From an uncultured Ruminococcus sp. (GTDB lineage Bacteria > Bacillota > Clostridia > Oscillospirales > Acutalibacteraceae): 21,445 nt of DNA. Where the stretch lies: assembly GCA_902783065.1 (NCBI GenBank), contig CACZPV010000216.1, positions 1-21,445 on the forward strand, given 5' to 3'. Position numbers and translations under genes: made by a program. Shown piece after piece: positions 7,044 through 14,790 of this stretch (position 1 is the stretch's first letter; each line of letters opens with the position of its first letter). The notes under the pieces were generated by a model. The model ran no database searches. It had not been told where the DNA came from and was given only the letters and a program-made list of their open reading frames with translations.

Positions 7044-8519
7044 ATGAACAAGGAATATGACGTTCTTATCGTAGGAACAGGTGCAGCAGGTCTTTACGGC
7101 GCTTTGCAGTTTCCCGAAAATATATCGGTGCTGCTGATCTCCAAAAGAGAACTTTCTCTTTCCAATAGTTCACTCGCACAGGGCGGTGTTGCTGCGGTGC
7201 TTGATACAGTCAACGATGACTGCCAATTGCATATTCAGGATACGCTGACTGCAGGCAAATATAAAAATAATCTTGCCGCTGTCGAAGTTCTGGTAAAAGA
7301 AGGTCCTTCCGATGTTATGAAAATAAAAAATCTTGGTGTGGACTTCGATCTGGACGAAAACGGTGAAATGCAGAAAACACTGGAAGCCGGACATTCCCGC
7401 CACAGAATCGTTCATCATAAAGATTCTACCGGTAAAGCAATTACTGATCAGCTTATTGAAACTGTAAAAAATCGTCCTAATATTGATATATACGAGAATA
7501 CACTTCTTTATCAGCTGGATAAAACAGACAACGGATTTGTTGCCGGAATGATCCTTCAGAATGGAACAGCATGCACTGCTGCTGTTCGCTACTGTATTTT
7601 GGCTTCAGGCGGTATAGGACGGGTCTATCAGTATACTACAAATTCTGCAATAGCTACGGGAGATGGTATCACTTTCGCTTATATGCTTGGTGCTGCTGTT
7701 AAACATCTCAGTTGGATCCAGTTTCATCCTACAGCATTCGCTGCTGAAAATGACAGAGAACGTTTTCTGATCAGCGAAGCCGTAAGAGGAGAAGGGGCTT
7801 ATCTGCTCAATTGTGAGGGAAAACGCTTTGCACATAAATATGACGACAGAGGAGAACTTGCACCGAGAGATGTTGTATCAAATGCGATTATGTTGGAATC
7901 CAAAGCAACAGACAGTGAAAAGTTCTATCTTGACATCACTCATAAGGACCCTGAATTCATCAGGGAACGTTTTCCCATGATTTATCAGAAATGTCTGGAA
8001 GAAAATATCGATATTACGAAAGACTGGATCCCCGTTTTTCCTTGTCAGCATTATCTCATGGGCGGAATCGATGTGGATCTTCATGCCAGAACAACGGTTG
8101 ATCGGCTTTATGCAGCCGGCGAATGCAGTCATACGGGTGTACATGGTGCCAATCGTCTTGCCAGCAATTCACTTCTGGAGGCACTTGTGTTCTCAAGACG
8201 TGCAGCCGCAGATATTATGGAAAGAATGAAAACGGATAATAATACACCGTTTGCTGATATTGGCAATGACGGTAATCTCGAAGGCAAACAGCTTCCCCAC
8301 GGCTACCGGACAGAAATCAGAAAACTGATGCAGGACTGCCATTTTGTTATTAAAAAACCTGAGGCGGTTCCGGCTAATCTTGCCCGTGCCAGAGAAATTC
8401 TTGATGATTTGTTAAACGGAGGATACGAAATTAACCGTGACTTTATTGAAGCAAGAAGTCTGGCTCAGGTTGCTGTAATTATACTGGAGGAGGTATTAAG
8501 CGAAAATGATTCTGAATAA
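7044..8519 (+). CDS. nadB: L-aspartate oxidase
   Basis: A 491-residue FAD-dependent enzyme that oxidises L-aspartate to iminoaspartate, the first step of de novo NAD synthesis; in anaerobes fumarate is the usual electron acceptor. The FAD-binding GTGAAGLYG is at 11-19, SSLAQGGVA at 42-50, the substrate region QFHPT at 226-230, SEAVRGEGAYL at 244-254, LAPRDVVS at 272-279, CQHYLMGGI near 334-342, and AAGECSHTGVHGANRLASNSLLEA at 357-380. These distinguish it from succinate dehydrogenase flavoproteins, along with the smaller C-terminal part. The start is preceded by a modest GCGAGG site. Its last 14 bases overlap nadC, implying coupled translation. The quinolinate synthase gene nadA, a usual neighbour, is not in the window. 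Confidence 0.95.
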   Translation: MNKEYDVLIVGTGAAGLYGALQFPENISVLLISKRELSLSNSSLAQGGVAAVLDTVNDDCQLHIQDTLTAGKYKNNLAAVEVLVKEGPSDVMKIKNLGVDFDLDENGEMQKTLEAGHSRHRIVHHKDSTGKAITDQLIETVKNRPNIDIYENTLLYQLDKTDNGFVAGMILQNGTACTAAVRYCILASGGIGRVYQYTTNSAIATGDGITFAYMLGAAVKHLSWIQFHPTAFAAENDRERFLISEAVRGEGAYLLNCEGKRFAHKYDDRGELAPRDVVSNAIMLESKATDSEKFYLDITHKDPEFIRERFPMIYQKCLEENIDITKDWIPVFPCQHYLMGGIDVDLHARTTVDRLYAAGECSHTGVHGANRLASNSLLEALVFSRRAAADIMERMKTDNNTPFADIGNDGNLEGKQLPHGYRTEIRKLMQDCHFVIKKPEAVPANLARAREILDDLLNGGYEINRDFIEARSLAQVAVIILEEVLSENDSE

Positions 8520-9342
8520 ATTTTATGTTGATAATCTTATAAAATCTGCACTCATGGAAGATATAAATTATTGTGATGTTACCACGGATTATCTGATTCC
8601 GGCCGCTCAGAACGGTGAAGGCAGACTAATGGCAAAAGCTGACGGTATTGTCTGCGGAACTGAAGTTGCCGCACGAGTATTTACAATGCTGGATGAAACT
8701 ACACAAATCGAGTTCCTCAAACGTGATGGTGACGCTGTAAAGTACGGCGAAGATATTATGAAACTTAAAGGCAAAACTGCTGTTCTGCTTAAAGGAGAGC
8801 GTACAGCGCTGAATCTGATACAGCATATGAGCGGAATTGCGACTGCATCCAACCGGTATGCTAAAATTGTAGAAGGTACCGGGGCGTCAATTGCGGATAC
8901 AAGAAAAACACTTCCGGGTCTTCGTCCACTCCAAAAATATGCGGTTATGTGCGGAGGTGCAAAAAATCACCGCTATAATCTTTCTGATGCGGCTATGCTT
9001 AAGGATAACCATATTGATGCAGCAGGCGGAATTACAGCTGCTATTACAAAACTCAGAAGCAAAATTGGTCATATGACTAAAATAGAAGTAGAAACCAGAA
9101 ATCTTGAGGAGCTGAAAGAAGCTCTTGCTGCCAAAGCAGATGTGATTATGCTGGATAATATGTCTCCCGAAATGATGAAAGAGGCTGTTGCTATTACAGC
9201 AGGCAAGGCTGTTCTGGAAGCTTCCGGCGGTATTACAGACGAAACACTTCGTGCAGTAGCCGAAAGCGGTGTAGATATTATCTCCGTTGGGGCACTTACC
9301 CATTCTGTCAAAGCATTTGACATTTCTATGTATGTCAGATGA
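8506..9342 (+). CDS. nadC: Nicotinate-nucleotide pyrophosphorylase (quinolinate phosphoribosyltransferase)
   Basis: A 278-residue cytoplasmic enzyme that joins quinolinate and PRPP to give nicotinate mononucleotide with loss of CO2. The start overlaps the end of nadB by 14 bases; GGAGGAGG lies 12 bases upstream. Motifs: ERTALNLIQHMSGIAT at 98-113, DTRKTLPGLR at 131-140, GGAKNHRYNLSDA at 150-162, KDNHI at 166-170, EVE at 194-196, LDNMSPE at 216-222, LEASGGI at 237-243, SVGALTHS at 260-267. All phosphate- and quinolinate-contacting basic residues expected for the type II phosphoribosyltransferase fold seem present. PRPP would come from prs at the other end of the window. Length is normal. Confidence 0.96.
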   Translation: MILNKFYVDNLIKSALMEDINYCDVTTDYLIPAAQNGEGRLMAKADGIVCGTEVAARVFTMLDETTQIEFLKRDGDAVKYGEDIMKLKGKTAVLLKGERTALNLIQHMSGIATASNRYAKIVEGTGASIADTRKTLPGLRPLQKYAVMCGGAKNHRYNLSDAAMLKDNHIDAAGGITAAITKLRSKIGHMTKIEVETRNLEELKEALAAKADVIMLDNMSPEMMKEAVAITAGKAVLEASGGITDETLRAVAESGVDIISVGALTHSVKAFDISMYVR

Positions 9343-9381
9343 TACGTTCGGTTTCTTATCGTCTGATCATCGGAGGATATG

Positions 9382-10434
9382 ATGAATATTATACAAACAG
9401 ATATTTATGAAGAATTAAAAGGCTCCGTACTCCCTGTCGTAATTTACGGCATGGGCAACGGAGCCGATAAAATATTAAACGAATTTTCCCGCCGCAGTAT
9501 TACTGTAAGCGGAATCACTGCAAGCGATGATTTTGTCAGAGGACAGAGTTTTCATGGCTGCACTGTCAGGAAAGTTTCCGACTTTGAAAAAGAATTCGGA
9601 GATTTTATTATCATTACTGCCTTCGGCACATCTCTGCCGGATGTAATGAAACATATTTTTTTGCTGTCAGAACGGCATCGGCTGCTTGCCGCTGATGTTC
9701 CGGTTTATGGGGATAACATATGGGACAGGAGTTTTTATGAAGAAAATATTGAAGATATCAGAAGATCTTATGATCTTTTTGCAGACAGCCGGTCAAAGGA
9801 TGTTTTTGAAAAAATCATAAATTATAAACTCAGCGGTGATCTGTCCTACCTGCGGAGCGCCTACAGCAGTAAAGATGAAGTGTTTGATGAGATATTAAAG
9901 TTTTCCGATACGGAAAGCTATCTCGATCTCGGTGCTTATCGCGGAGATACGATTGACGAACTTCTGCGTTATACAAACGGAAAATACAGTCATATTACTG
10001 CGCTTGAGCCGGACAGAAAAACTTTTTCAAAACTTAAGGCATACGCTGCAGGAATGAAAAATATCCGTCTTTATCGCATGGGAATCTGGTCAGAGGACAG
10101 AGATATTGGTTTTGAAAGCTCCCTCGGCAGAGGGTCGGGTATCCGGCAAAATTCAGTTGAAAAACTTGCTGTCACAAAAATTGACACTCTGTATAAAAGA
10201 CGTAAGCTGACATATCTGAAAATGGATGTTGAAGGAAGTGAACGGCAGGCTTTGCTTGGCGGTATCAATACTCTGCGCCGTGACAGACCGAAGCTGAACA
10301 TTGCTGTCTATCACCGCAGCGAAGATATCTTCTCGATTCCGTTGCTTATCAGTGAAATTTGTCCTGATTACAGACTTTACCTGCGTCAGCATCCGTATAT
10401 TCCCGCATGGGATCTTAATTTGTATGCAATATAA
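9382..10434 (+). CDS. FkbM family SAM-dependent methyltransferase
   Basis: About 350 residues. The N-terminal 110 residues start VVIYGMGNGADKILNEF, a Rossmann-like nucleotide or sugar-nucleotide binding motif that often precedes FkbM domains; the methyltransferase domain follows with YLDLGAYRGDTIDELL near 180-195 (SAM site), ALEPD near 208-212, KMDVEGSERQALLGG near 281-295, and the ending RPKLNIAVYHRSEDIF...LRQHPYIPAWDLNLYAI. FkbM proteins O-methylate sugars or small molecules; no target is visible here. GGAGG lies 5 nt before ATG 9382 and only 2 nt before ATG 9379, so I prefer the second. It starts 39 bp after nadC and may be read through from it, though functions are unrelated. Confidence 0.85.
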   Translation: MNIIQTDIYEELKGSVLPVVIYGMGNGADKILNEFSRRSITVSGITASDDFVRGQSFHGCTVRKVSDFEKEFGDFIIITAFGTSLPDVMKHIFLLSERHRLLAADVPVYGDNIWDRSFYEENIEDIRRSYDLFADSRSKDVFEKIINYKLSGDLSYLRSAYSSKDEVFDEILKFSDTESYLDLGAYRGDTIDELLRYTNGKYSHITALEPDRKTFSKLKAYAAGMKNIRLYRMGIWSEDRDIGFESSLGRGSGIRQNSVEKLAVTKIDTLYKRRKLTYLKMDVEGSERQALLGGINTLRRDRPKLNIAVYHRSEDIFSIPLLISEICPDYRLYLRQHPYIPAWDLNLYAI

Positions 10435-10465
10435 TTTGAAAAATATACGGGTTTTAATCTGTTCA

Positions 10466-10496
10466 GGCGGCATGCGTGATGCGCACGCATGCCGCC
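10466..10496. repeat. 13-bp perfect extragenic palindrome
   Basis: GGCGGCATGCGTG pairs with CACGCATGCCGCC around a 5-nt loop in the convergent gap between the FkbM gene and copA. No T-run follows on either strand, so it is either an unusual bidirectional terminator or a REP-like palindrome. Confidence 0.65.
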
Positions 10497-10528
10497 GTTC
10501 CTAAATGCGCTCGGAGATTGTTGTGGAC

Positions 10529-10559
10529 GGCTGCGGTCGTGCGAAGCACGACCGCAGCC
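10529..10559. repeat. 14-bp perfect extragenic palindrome with dispersed-repeat arm
   Basis: GGCTGCGGTCGTGC pairs with GCACGACCGCAGCC around a GAA loop. The left arm, extended to GGCTGCGGTCGTGCG, recurs exactly at 13173-13187 on the other side of copA. Together with the neighbouring palindrome it may end both convergent transcripts. Confidence 0.65.
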
Positions 10560-10595
10560 TGAATCCGTTTGTTCAGGTAAATGCAAATACTACCG

Positions 10596-10817
10596 TCATT
10601 TCACCTTTGCCTGATATCCTGCTTTAACAACTGCATCAACAAGGCAATCGGACGAAATATCTTTTTCGAAGGTAACAAGCGCGCAATTGTTTTTCAGACT
10701 TACATCGGCATTTTTTACTCCGTCTACACTCTCCAGTGCTTCTTTAACGTGTGATACACATTTTTCACACATCATACCTTTTACTTTTAAAGTTACCACA
10801 TTTTCATTCATAGCCAT
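10596..10817 (-). other. Internal start giving a possible free CopZ-like chaperone
   Basis: Inside copA, the last 73 codons begin MAMNENVVTLKVKGMMCEKC, which is the size and opening of a stand-alone CopZ. AAAGG (10822-10826) lies 4 nt before the first ATG (10817) and 10 nt before the second (10811). The segment just before it (NKNLSKKGN) is A-rich and resembles an intergenic spacer read in frame. A separate chaperone could be made from this start in addition to the fused form. This is inference; sequence shows only the site and domain. Confidence 0.45.
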
Positions 10818-13124
10818 ATTTCCTTTCTTTGATAAATTTTTATTTTTAATCTGCCTGCCGTCAGGCGCCTGCATTTTAAAACGCCTGAGCCGCAGTGCAT
10901 TGGAAACAACACAAAACGAGCTGAAACTCATTGCCGCTGCTCCTATCATAGGATTGAGCATCAGTCCCAGACGGAAGAAAACTCCTGCCGCTATTGGAAT
11001 TCCGATAGCATTATAGAAAAATGCCCAGAACAGGTTTTGCCGGATAGTTCTCATAACTGCTTTGCTGAGTCTTATGGTATTCACAACATCATAAAGATCA
11101 CTTTTCATCAGAACAATGTCCGCTGAATCAATTGCTATGTCCGTTCCGGCACCAATTGCAATACCCACATCGGCTCTTGCAAGCGCCGGTGCATCATTAA
11201 TTCCGTCGCCTACCATAGCAACACATTTTCCGCTGTCCTTCAACTGAGCAATTTTATTTTCCTTGTCTGCCGGATAAACATCCGATATAATATTCACAAT
11301 TCCGGCTTTCTTACCTACAGCAGCTGCCGTTTTCGCATTATCTCCCGTCAGCATAATAACATCGATTCCCATGCTCTCGAGTGTCCTGACAGCGGCGGCA
11401 CTTGTTGTTTTCACAGAATCCGCTGCCGCTATAATTCCAATCAGTTTCCCGTTACAGATAAAATACATAGGTGTTTTTCCTTCATCTGCCAGCTGCTCTG
11501 CTTTCTTCAGGATATCATCATCAAGATAAGGCTTTGCAATACGTACGTTTCCCGCTAAATACGTCTTTCCGTTTGCTTTGGCAGAAATTCCGGCTCCATC
11601 TGTCTGTATGAAGTCAGACAATTCAAAAGATACAGCTTTTTTCTTTTCTGCAAATCTGACGACTGCCTGTGCAAGCGGATGTCCTGACAGTTTTTCCAGA
11701 GAATATGCACATGACAACAGTTCTTTTTTGGTAATATCACCAACCGGAATTATATCCGTTACCTCAGGCATGCCGGATGTGACGGTTCCTGTCTTGTCCA
11801 GAACGATCGTATCAATTTTATGTGCCAGTTCAAGGCTTTCAGCAGATTTTATCAGAATACCGTTGGCAGATCCTTTGCCTGTGCCTACCATAATAGCCGT
11901 CGGAGTTGCCAGCCCAAGCGCACATGGACATGAGATCACAAGAACAGATACTGCTGCCGTAAACGCATGAGATGGACCAAAGCCCAGCAAAAGCCATACA
12001 ATCGCTGTCAACAGTGCTATACCCATAACAATCGGAACAAAAACGCCGCTTACCTTATCAGCAAGCTTCTGAGCAGGTGCGTTGGAACCGGTTGCGTCAT
12101 CTACCAGCTGTATTATCTGGGAAAGCACCGTATCTGCACCGACTTTTTCCGCACGCATAATAAAGAATCCGGATTTACATACTGTACCTCCGATAACATG
12201 ATCACCGACTGATTTTTCTGCGGGAATACTTTCACCGGTAATGCCTGACTCATCCACAGATGTATTGCCGTCAATAATAATACCGTCTGTCGGAATACTG
12301 CTTCCGGAGCGTACACAAAGTATATTACCCGGCTGTATATTTGCGGTCGGTATTTCTTCTTCTTTGCCGTCACGCAGAATCACTGCGGTTTTCGGAGAAA
12401 GATCCATCAGTCCTACGATTGCATCAGTAGTACGTTTTTTGGCACGGCTTTCAAAGTACTTGCCAAGCGTAATCAATGTCAGTATCATGCCCACGGACTC
12501 AAAATAAAGATCGGATCCGAAACTGTGTACTGTTTCCATACTGCCGATACTATAGCCGTATATGATTCCATACAGCGCATATATACCGTATATCATAGAA
12601 GCACCGGAACCAAAAGCAATCAGAGTATCCATATTAGGAGAACCATGAACCAATGAGCGAAAACCGTTTTTATAATATTTGAAATTAACACTGATTACAG
12701 GCAATGTCAAAAGAAATTGGGTAAACGCATTAATCCCTGTATTTTCATGTCCCACAAAACACGGAGGCAGCGGCAGTGAAAACATATGGCCCATAGCAAT
12801 GTAAGACAATATCAGACTGAACACTGCCGAAACAATCAGTTGCCTGAGCGTTTTTTTCTGTTCAGCATCTTCTGTTTTTCCCGGTCCGACATACGCTTTT
12901 TCATTAGTTCGTCCGGAATGTACTGCCGCACCGTATCCGCCTTTTTCAACAGCTTTAATAATATCGCCGGCATTAACTTTTTCTTTATCGAAATCAACAA
13001 CCATGCTGTTTTTCAGTAAATTAACAGATACGCTGTCCACACCTTCAAGGGCAGAAACACATTTGTCAACTCTGACACTGCATGCCGCACAGCTCATTCC
13101 TGTTACATCGAATTTCTGTTTCAT
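10596..13124 (-). CDS. copA: Copper-translocating P-type ATPase with C-terminal CopZ-like domain
   Basis: An 842-residue P1B-type ATPase expected to export Cu(I) from the cytoplasm. In order: N-terminal metal-binding domain (1-68) with GMSCAAC at 9-15; membrane helices from about 95; TGES at 296-299 in the actuator domain; the ion-binding CPC at 399-401; DKTGT at 443-447 with the phosphorylated Asp443; the GHPLAQAV nucleotide contact at 481-488; GDGINDAP at 639-646; YN at 704-705 and MSFSS at 732-736 in the last helices, the trio CPC/YN/MxxSS being diagnostic for Cu(I). A second metal-binding domain with GMMCEKC at 783-789 is joined after a short polar linker. The start follows GAGGAGG. No copper regulator gene (CsoR or CopY) is visible nearby. 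Confidence 0.95.
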   Translation of the reverse strand: MKQKFDVTGMSCAACSVRVDKCVSALEGVDSVSVNLLKNSMVVDFDKEKVNAGDIIKAVEKGGYGAAVHSGRTNEKAYVGPGKTEDAEQKKTLRQLIVSAVFSLILSYIAMGHMFSLPLPPCFVGHENTGINAFTQFLLTLPVISVNFKYYKNGFRSLVHGSPNMDTLIAFGSGASMIYGIYALYGIIYGYSIGSMETVHSFGSDLYFESVGMILTLITLGKYFESRAKKRTTDAIVGLMDLSPKTAVILRDGKEEEIPTANIQPGNILCVRSGSSIPTDGIIIDGNTSVDESGITGESIPAEKSVGDHVIGGTVCKSGFFIMRAEKVGADTVLSQIIQLVDDATGSNAPAQKLADKVSGVFVPIVMGIALLTAIVWLLLGFGPSHAFTAAVSVLVISCPCALGLATPTAIMVGTGKGSANGILIKSAESLELAHKIDTIVLDKTGTVTSGMPEVTDIIPVGDITKKELLSCAYSLEKLSGHPLAQAVVRFAEKKKAVSFELSDFIQTDGAGISAKANGKTYLAGNVRIAKPYLDDDILKKAEQLADEGKTPMYFICNGKLIGIIAAADSVKTTSAAAVRTLESMGIDVIMLTGDNAKTAAAVGKKAGIVNIISDVYPADKENKIAQLKDSGKCVAMVGDGINDAPALARADVGIAIGAGTDIAIDSADIVLMKSDLYDVVNTIRLSKAVMRTIRQNLFWAFFYNAIGIPIAAGVFFRLGLMLNPMIGAAAMSFSSFCVVSNALRLRRFKMQAPDGRQIKNKNLSKKGNMAMNENVVTLKVKGMMCEKCVSHVKEALESVDGVKNADVSLKNNCALVTFEKDISSDCLVDAVVKAGYQAKVK

Positions 13125-13172
13125 CTCTCTCCTCCTCTGTGTAAATAATATTGTCCTGTTTCATTTTATCCA

Positions 13173-13263
13173 GGCTGCGGTCGTGCGCAACAACCCCCTT
13201 CCCAATGGGAAGGGGCAGGGGGATGGGCAGAAAAGCTGCACCTTATGGGTGAACACCTGAATC
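13173..13263. repeat. Repeat cluster upstream of copA
   Basis: This stretch begins with GGCTGCGGTCGTGCG (exact match to 10529-10543), continues with a 9-bp palindrome CCCCTTCCC-AAT-GGGAAGGGG (13195-13215) followed by CAGGGGG, and ends with CCTGAATC (13256-13263), which also follows the first copy at 10558. It resembles an extragenic repeat unit. The 319-bp gap 13125-13443 contains this, a candidate copA promoter, and another dispersed repeat; no gene. Confidence 0.55.
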
Positions 13264-13277
13264 AATGATAATATATT

Positions 13278-13306
13278 ATAATAACGCATCATTACTGTAT
13301 ATTTAA
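13278..13306 (-). promoter_or_regulatory. Candidate copA promoter
   Basis: On the minus strand TTAAAT (13301-13306) precedes TATTAT (13278-13283) with a 17-bp spacer. The -35 is poor. If used, the copA leader would be about 150 nt and contain the GC-rich palindrome. The region is so AT-rich that chance is possible. Confidence 0.3.
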
Positions 13307-13321
13307 CAGCAGTTATAATTG

Positions 13322-13337
13322 AGTTTCACGGATTCAG
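13322..13337. repeat. Dispersed 16-bp repeat, copy 1
   Basis: AGTTTCACGGATTCAG occurs here and identically at 17018-17033, both intergenic. Its CGGATTCAG core, inverted, also follows the palindrome at 10559 (CCTGAATCCG). Confidence 0.55.
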
Positions 13338-13443
13338 GTTTCAATATCAAAATTCGATCATTTTTTTATTTACCATCGCATAGAGTGTACATAAGAACAT
13401 ATTTTAATAATGTTTTACTATGTGCTGTTACGGTGGTGTAAGA

Positions 13444-13965
13444 ATGAGAAAAAACAGAAACAATCTTTCTTTTACTAACTTGCTGGGATTTTTTATCGTA
13501 AGTATTTTAGGCTGCATTAATCACTTTATATATGAATTAAGCGGAAAAAATACCCTTGCCGCATCGATAACACCTATCAACGAAAGTACATGGGAACATT
13601 TAAAATTGTTGTTTTTTCCGTTTATTGCTTATATTATTTTTGAATTTTTTATTTACGGAAAACATATCAGCGGTTTTTTATTTTCCTGTGTAATAGGTGT
13701 ATTAAGCGGTATGATTTTTATTCCCGCAGCATTTTATACAATTAACGCTGTTTTCGGTCAAAGCGGATTTATTGTCAACATATTGTTATTTTTTGCAGCT
13801 GTGTATATTTCATTCAAAGTTCGCTCCATACGTATACAAAACGGAATTGATCAGAATAAAATGCGTACTGTTCCCGCATTGATTCTTATTATCTGTATTA
13901 CCGTTCTTTTTGTAGGATTTACTTTTTTCCCACCTGATTCCAGTCTTTTCAAAAGTCCCGTATGA
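13444..13965 (+). CDS. DUF6512-type integral membrane protein
   Basis: A 173-residue membrane protein of unknown function. The start at ATG 13444 follows GGTGGTG; the upstream ATG at 13420 has no ribosome site. The N-terminal part carries a conserved-looking block GCINHFIYELSGKN...ITPINESTWEHLKLLFFPF, which I recall as the hallmark of the DUF6512 family in Clostridia. About five hydrophobic segments follow (roughly 15-32, 58-75, 78-100, 108-125, 145-165 by eye). It stands alone between divergent copA and the convergent HAD gene, so context gives no role. Its AT content is higher than its neighbours' by eye. Confidence 0.7.
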   Translation: MRKNRNNLSFTNLLGFFIVSILGCINHFIYELSGKNTLAASITPINESTWEHLKLLFFPFIAYIIFEFFIYGKHISGFLFSCVIGVLSGMIFIPAAFYTINAVFGQSGFIVNILLFFAAVYISFKVRSIRIQNGIDQNKMRTVPALILIICITVLFVGFTFFPPDSSLFKSPV

Positions 13966-14068
13966 ACTGTCGTTGACCACTATATTAACCTGTTCTCAGC
14001 ATTGTTCTGCGGAATTTTCCGAGCAAATCTATTTTAAAGCTTCTTATCGGAAATCAGTATGAGTTTAG

Positions 14069-14749
14069 TTATAAGATAAATTTTTTGATATCCAAAGGAT
14101 GTGAAGCAAACATGGGCGTACCGATTGTATAATATTCTTCTATTTCCTTTTTTGTACCGTATCCAAACAAACAGCCAATAAGGTCACATCCGACACTGGC
14201 GGCACCGTCAGCATCATATTTAGTGTCACCGATCATAACAATTCTTTCGTCAGAATTTTCTCTCAAAGAATCAATAACAAAATTCATAACATCAATTTTA
14301 TTGTGTCTTGGACGTTTACTGTCCGGTGTATTTCCTGTAAGAGATGTTGAACCTCCTATTATATCAAAATACTTTTCCAGCTTCAGCATCGTAATAATCC
14401 GATCTGTGAAAGCCTGATATTTTGTTGATGCGACACCAAGTTTTACACCTGCAGACTTCAGATCATCCAGTACTTCAAACATTCCGTCATAAACCTTATT
14501 TTTATAAATACCTGTTTTTATAAAATTCTTTTTATAAATTTCAACACCGGTTTCGGCATCCCTGTGATTAAACCCCACTCTTTTCAGACTTTCATACATT
14601 GGTGGTCCGATAAATCTGCGAATCTCGTCATCATCAGGAAGCGGTCTTTCCATTTCTTTAAAAATCATTCTTACACATTCAAGGATTCCCTCTCCTGATT
14701 CACTTAATGTACCGTCAAGATCGAACAGTGCTATATCATATTTCTTCAT
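14069..14749 (-). CDS. HAD-superfamily phosphatase, phosphoglycolate phosphatase-like
   Basis: A 226-residue hydrolase of the haloacid dehalogenase superfamily. Catalytic Asp10 and Asp12 lie in FDLDGTLSES, motif II is GVASTK at 105-110, motif III has a lysine near 151, and motif IV is MIGDTKYDADGA at 172-183. The helical cap at about 20-90 makes it subfamily I like Gph/PpaX/YjjG, acting on small phosphorylated metabolites such as phosphoglycolate, pyrophosphate or nucleotides; the substrate cannot be read. The start at 14749 follows GAAAGG; longer readings from 14779 add residues that lie in the spacer and lack a ribosome site. It lies 41 bp after tex and is probably in the same transcript. 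Confidence 0.9.
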   Translation of the reverse strand: MKKYDIALFDLDGTLSESGEGILECVRMIFKEMERPLPDDDEIRRFIGPPMYESLKRVGFNHRDAETGVEIYKKNFIKTGIYKNKVYDGMFEVLDDLKSAGVKLGVASTKYQAFTDRIITMLKLEKYFDIIGGSTSLTGNTPDSKRPRHNKIDVMNFVIDSLRENSDERIVMIGDTKYDADGAASVGCDLIGCLFGYGTKKEIEEYYTIGTPMFASHPLDIKKFIL

Positions 14750-14790
14750 ATTTTTACCTTTCAAAAAATTAAGAGTCAAAACAGATATTA

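Noticed and set aside
11578..11970. 130-codon open frame antisense to copA
   Set aside because: It mirrors the coding strand of a clearly conserved P-type ATPase and has no family resemblance or ribosome site.
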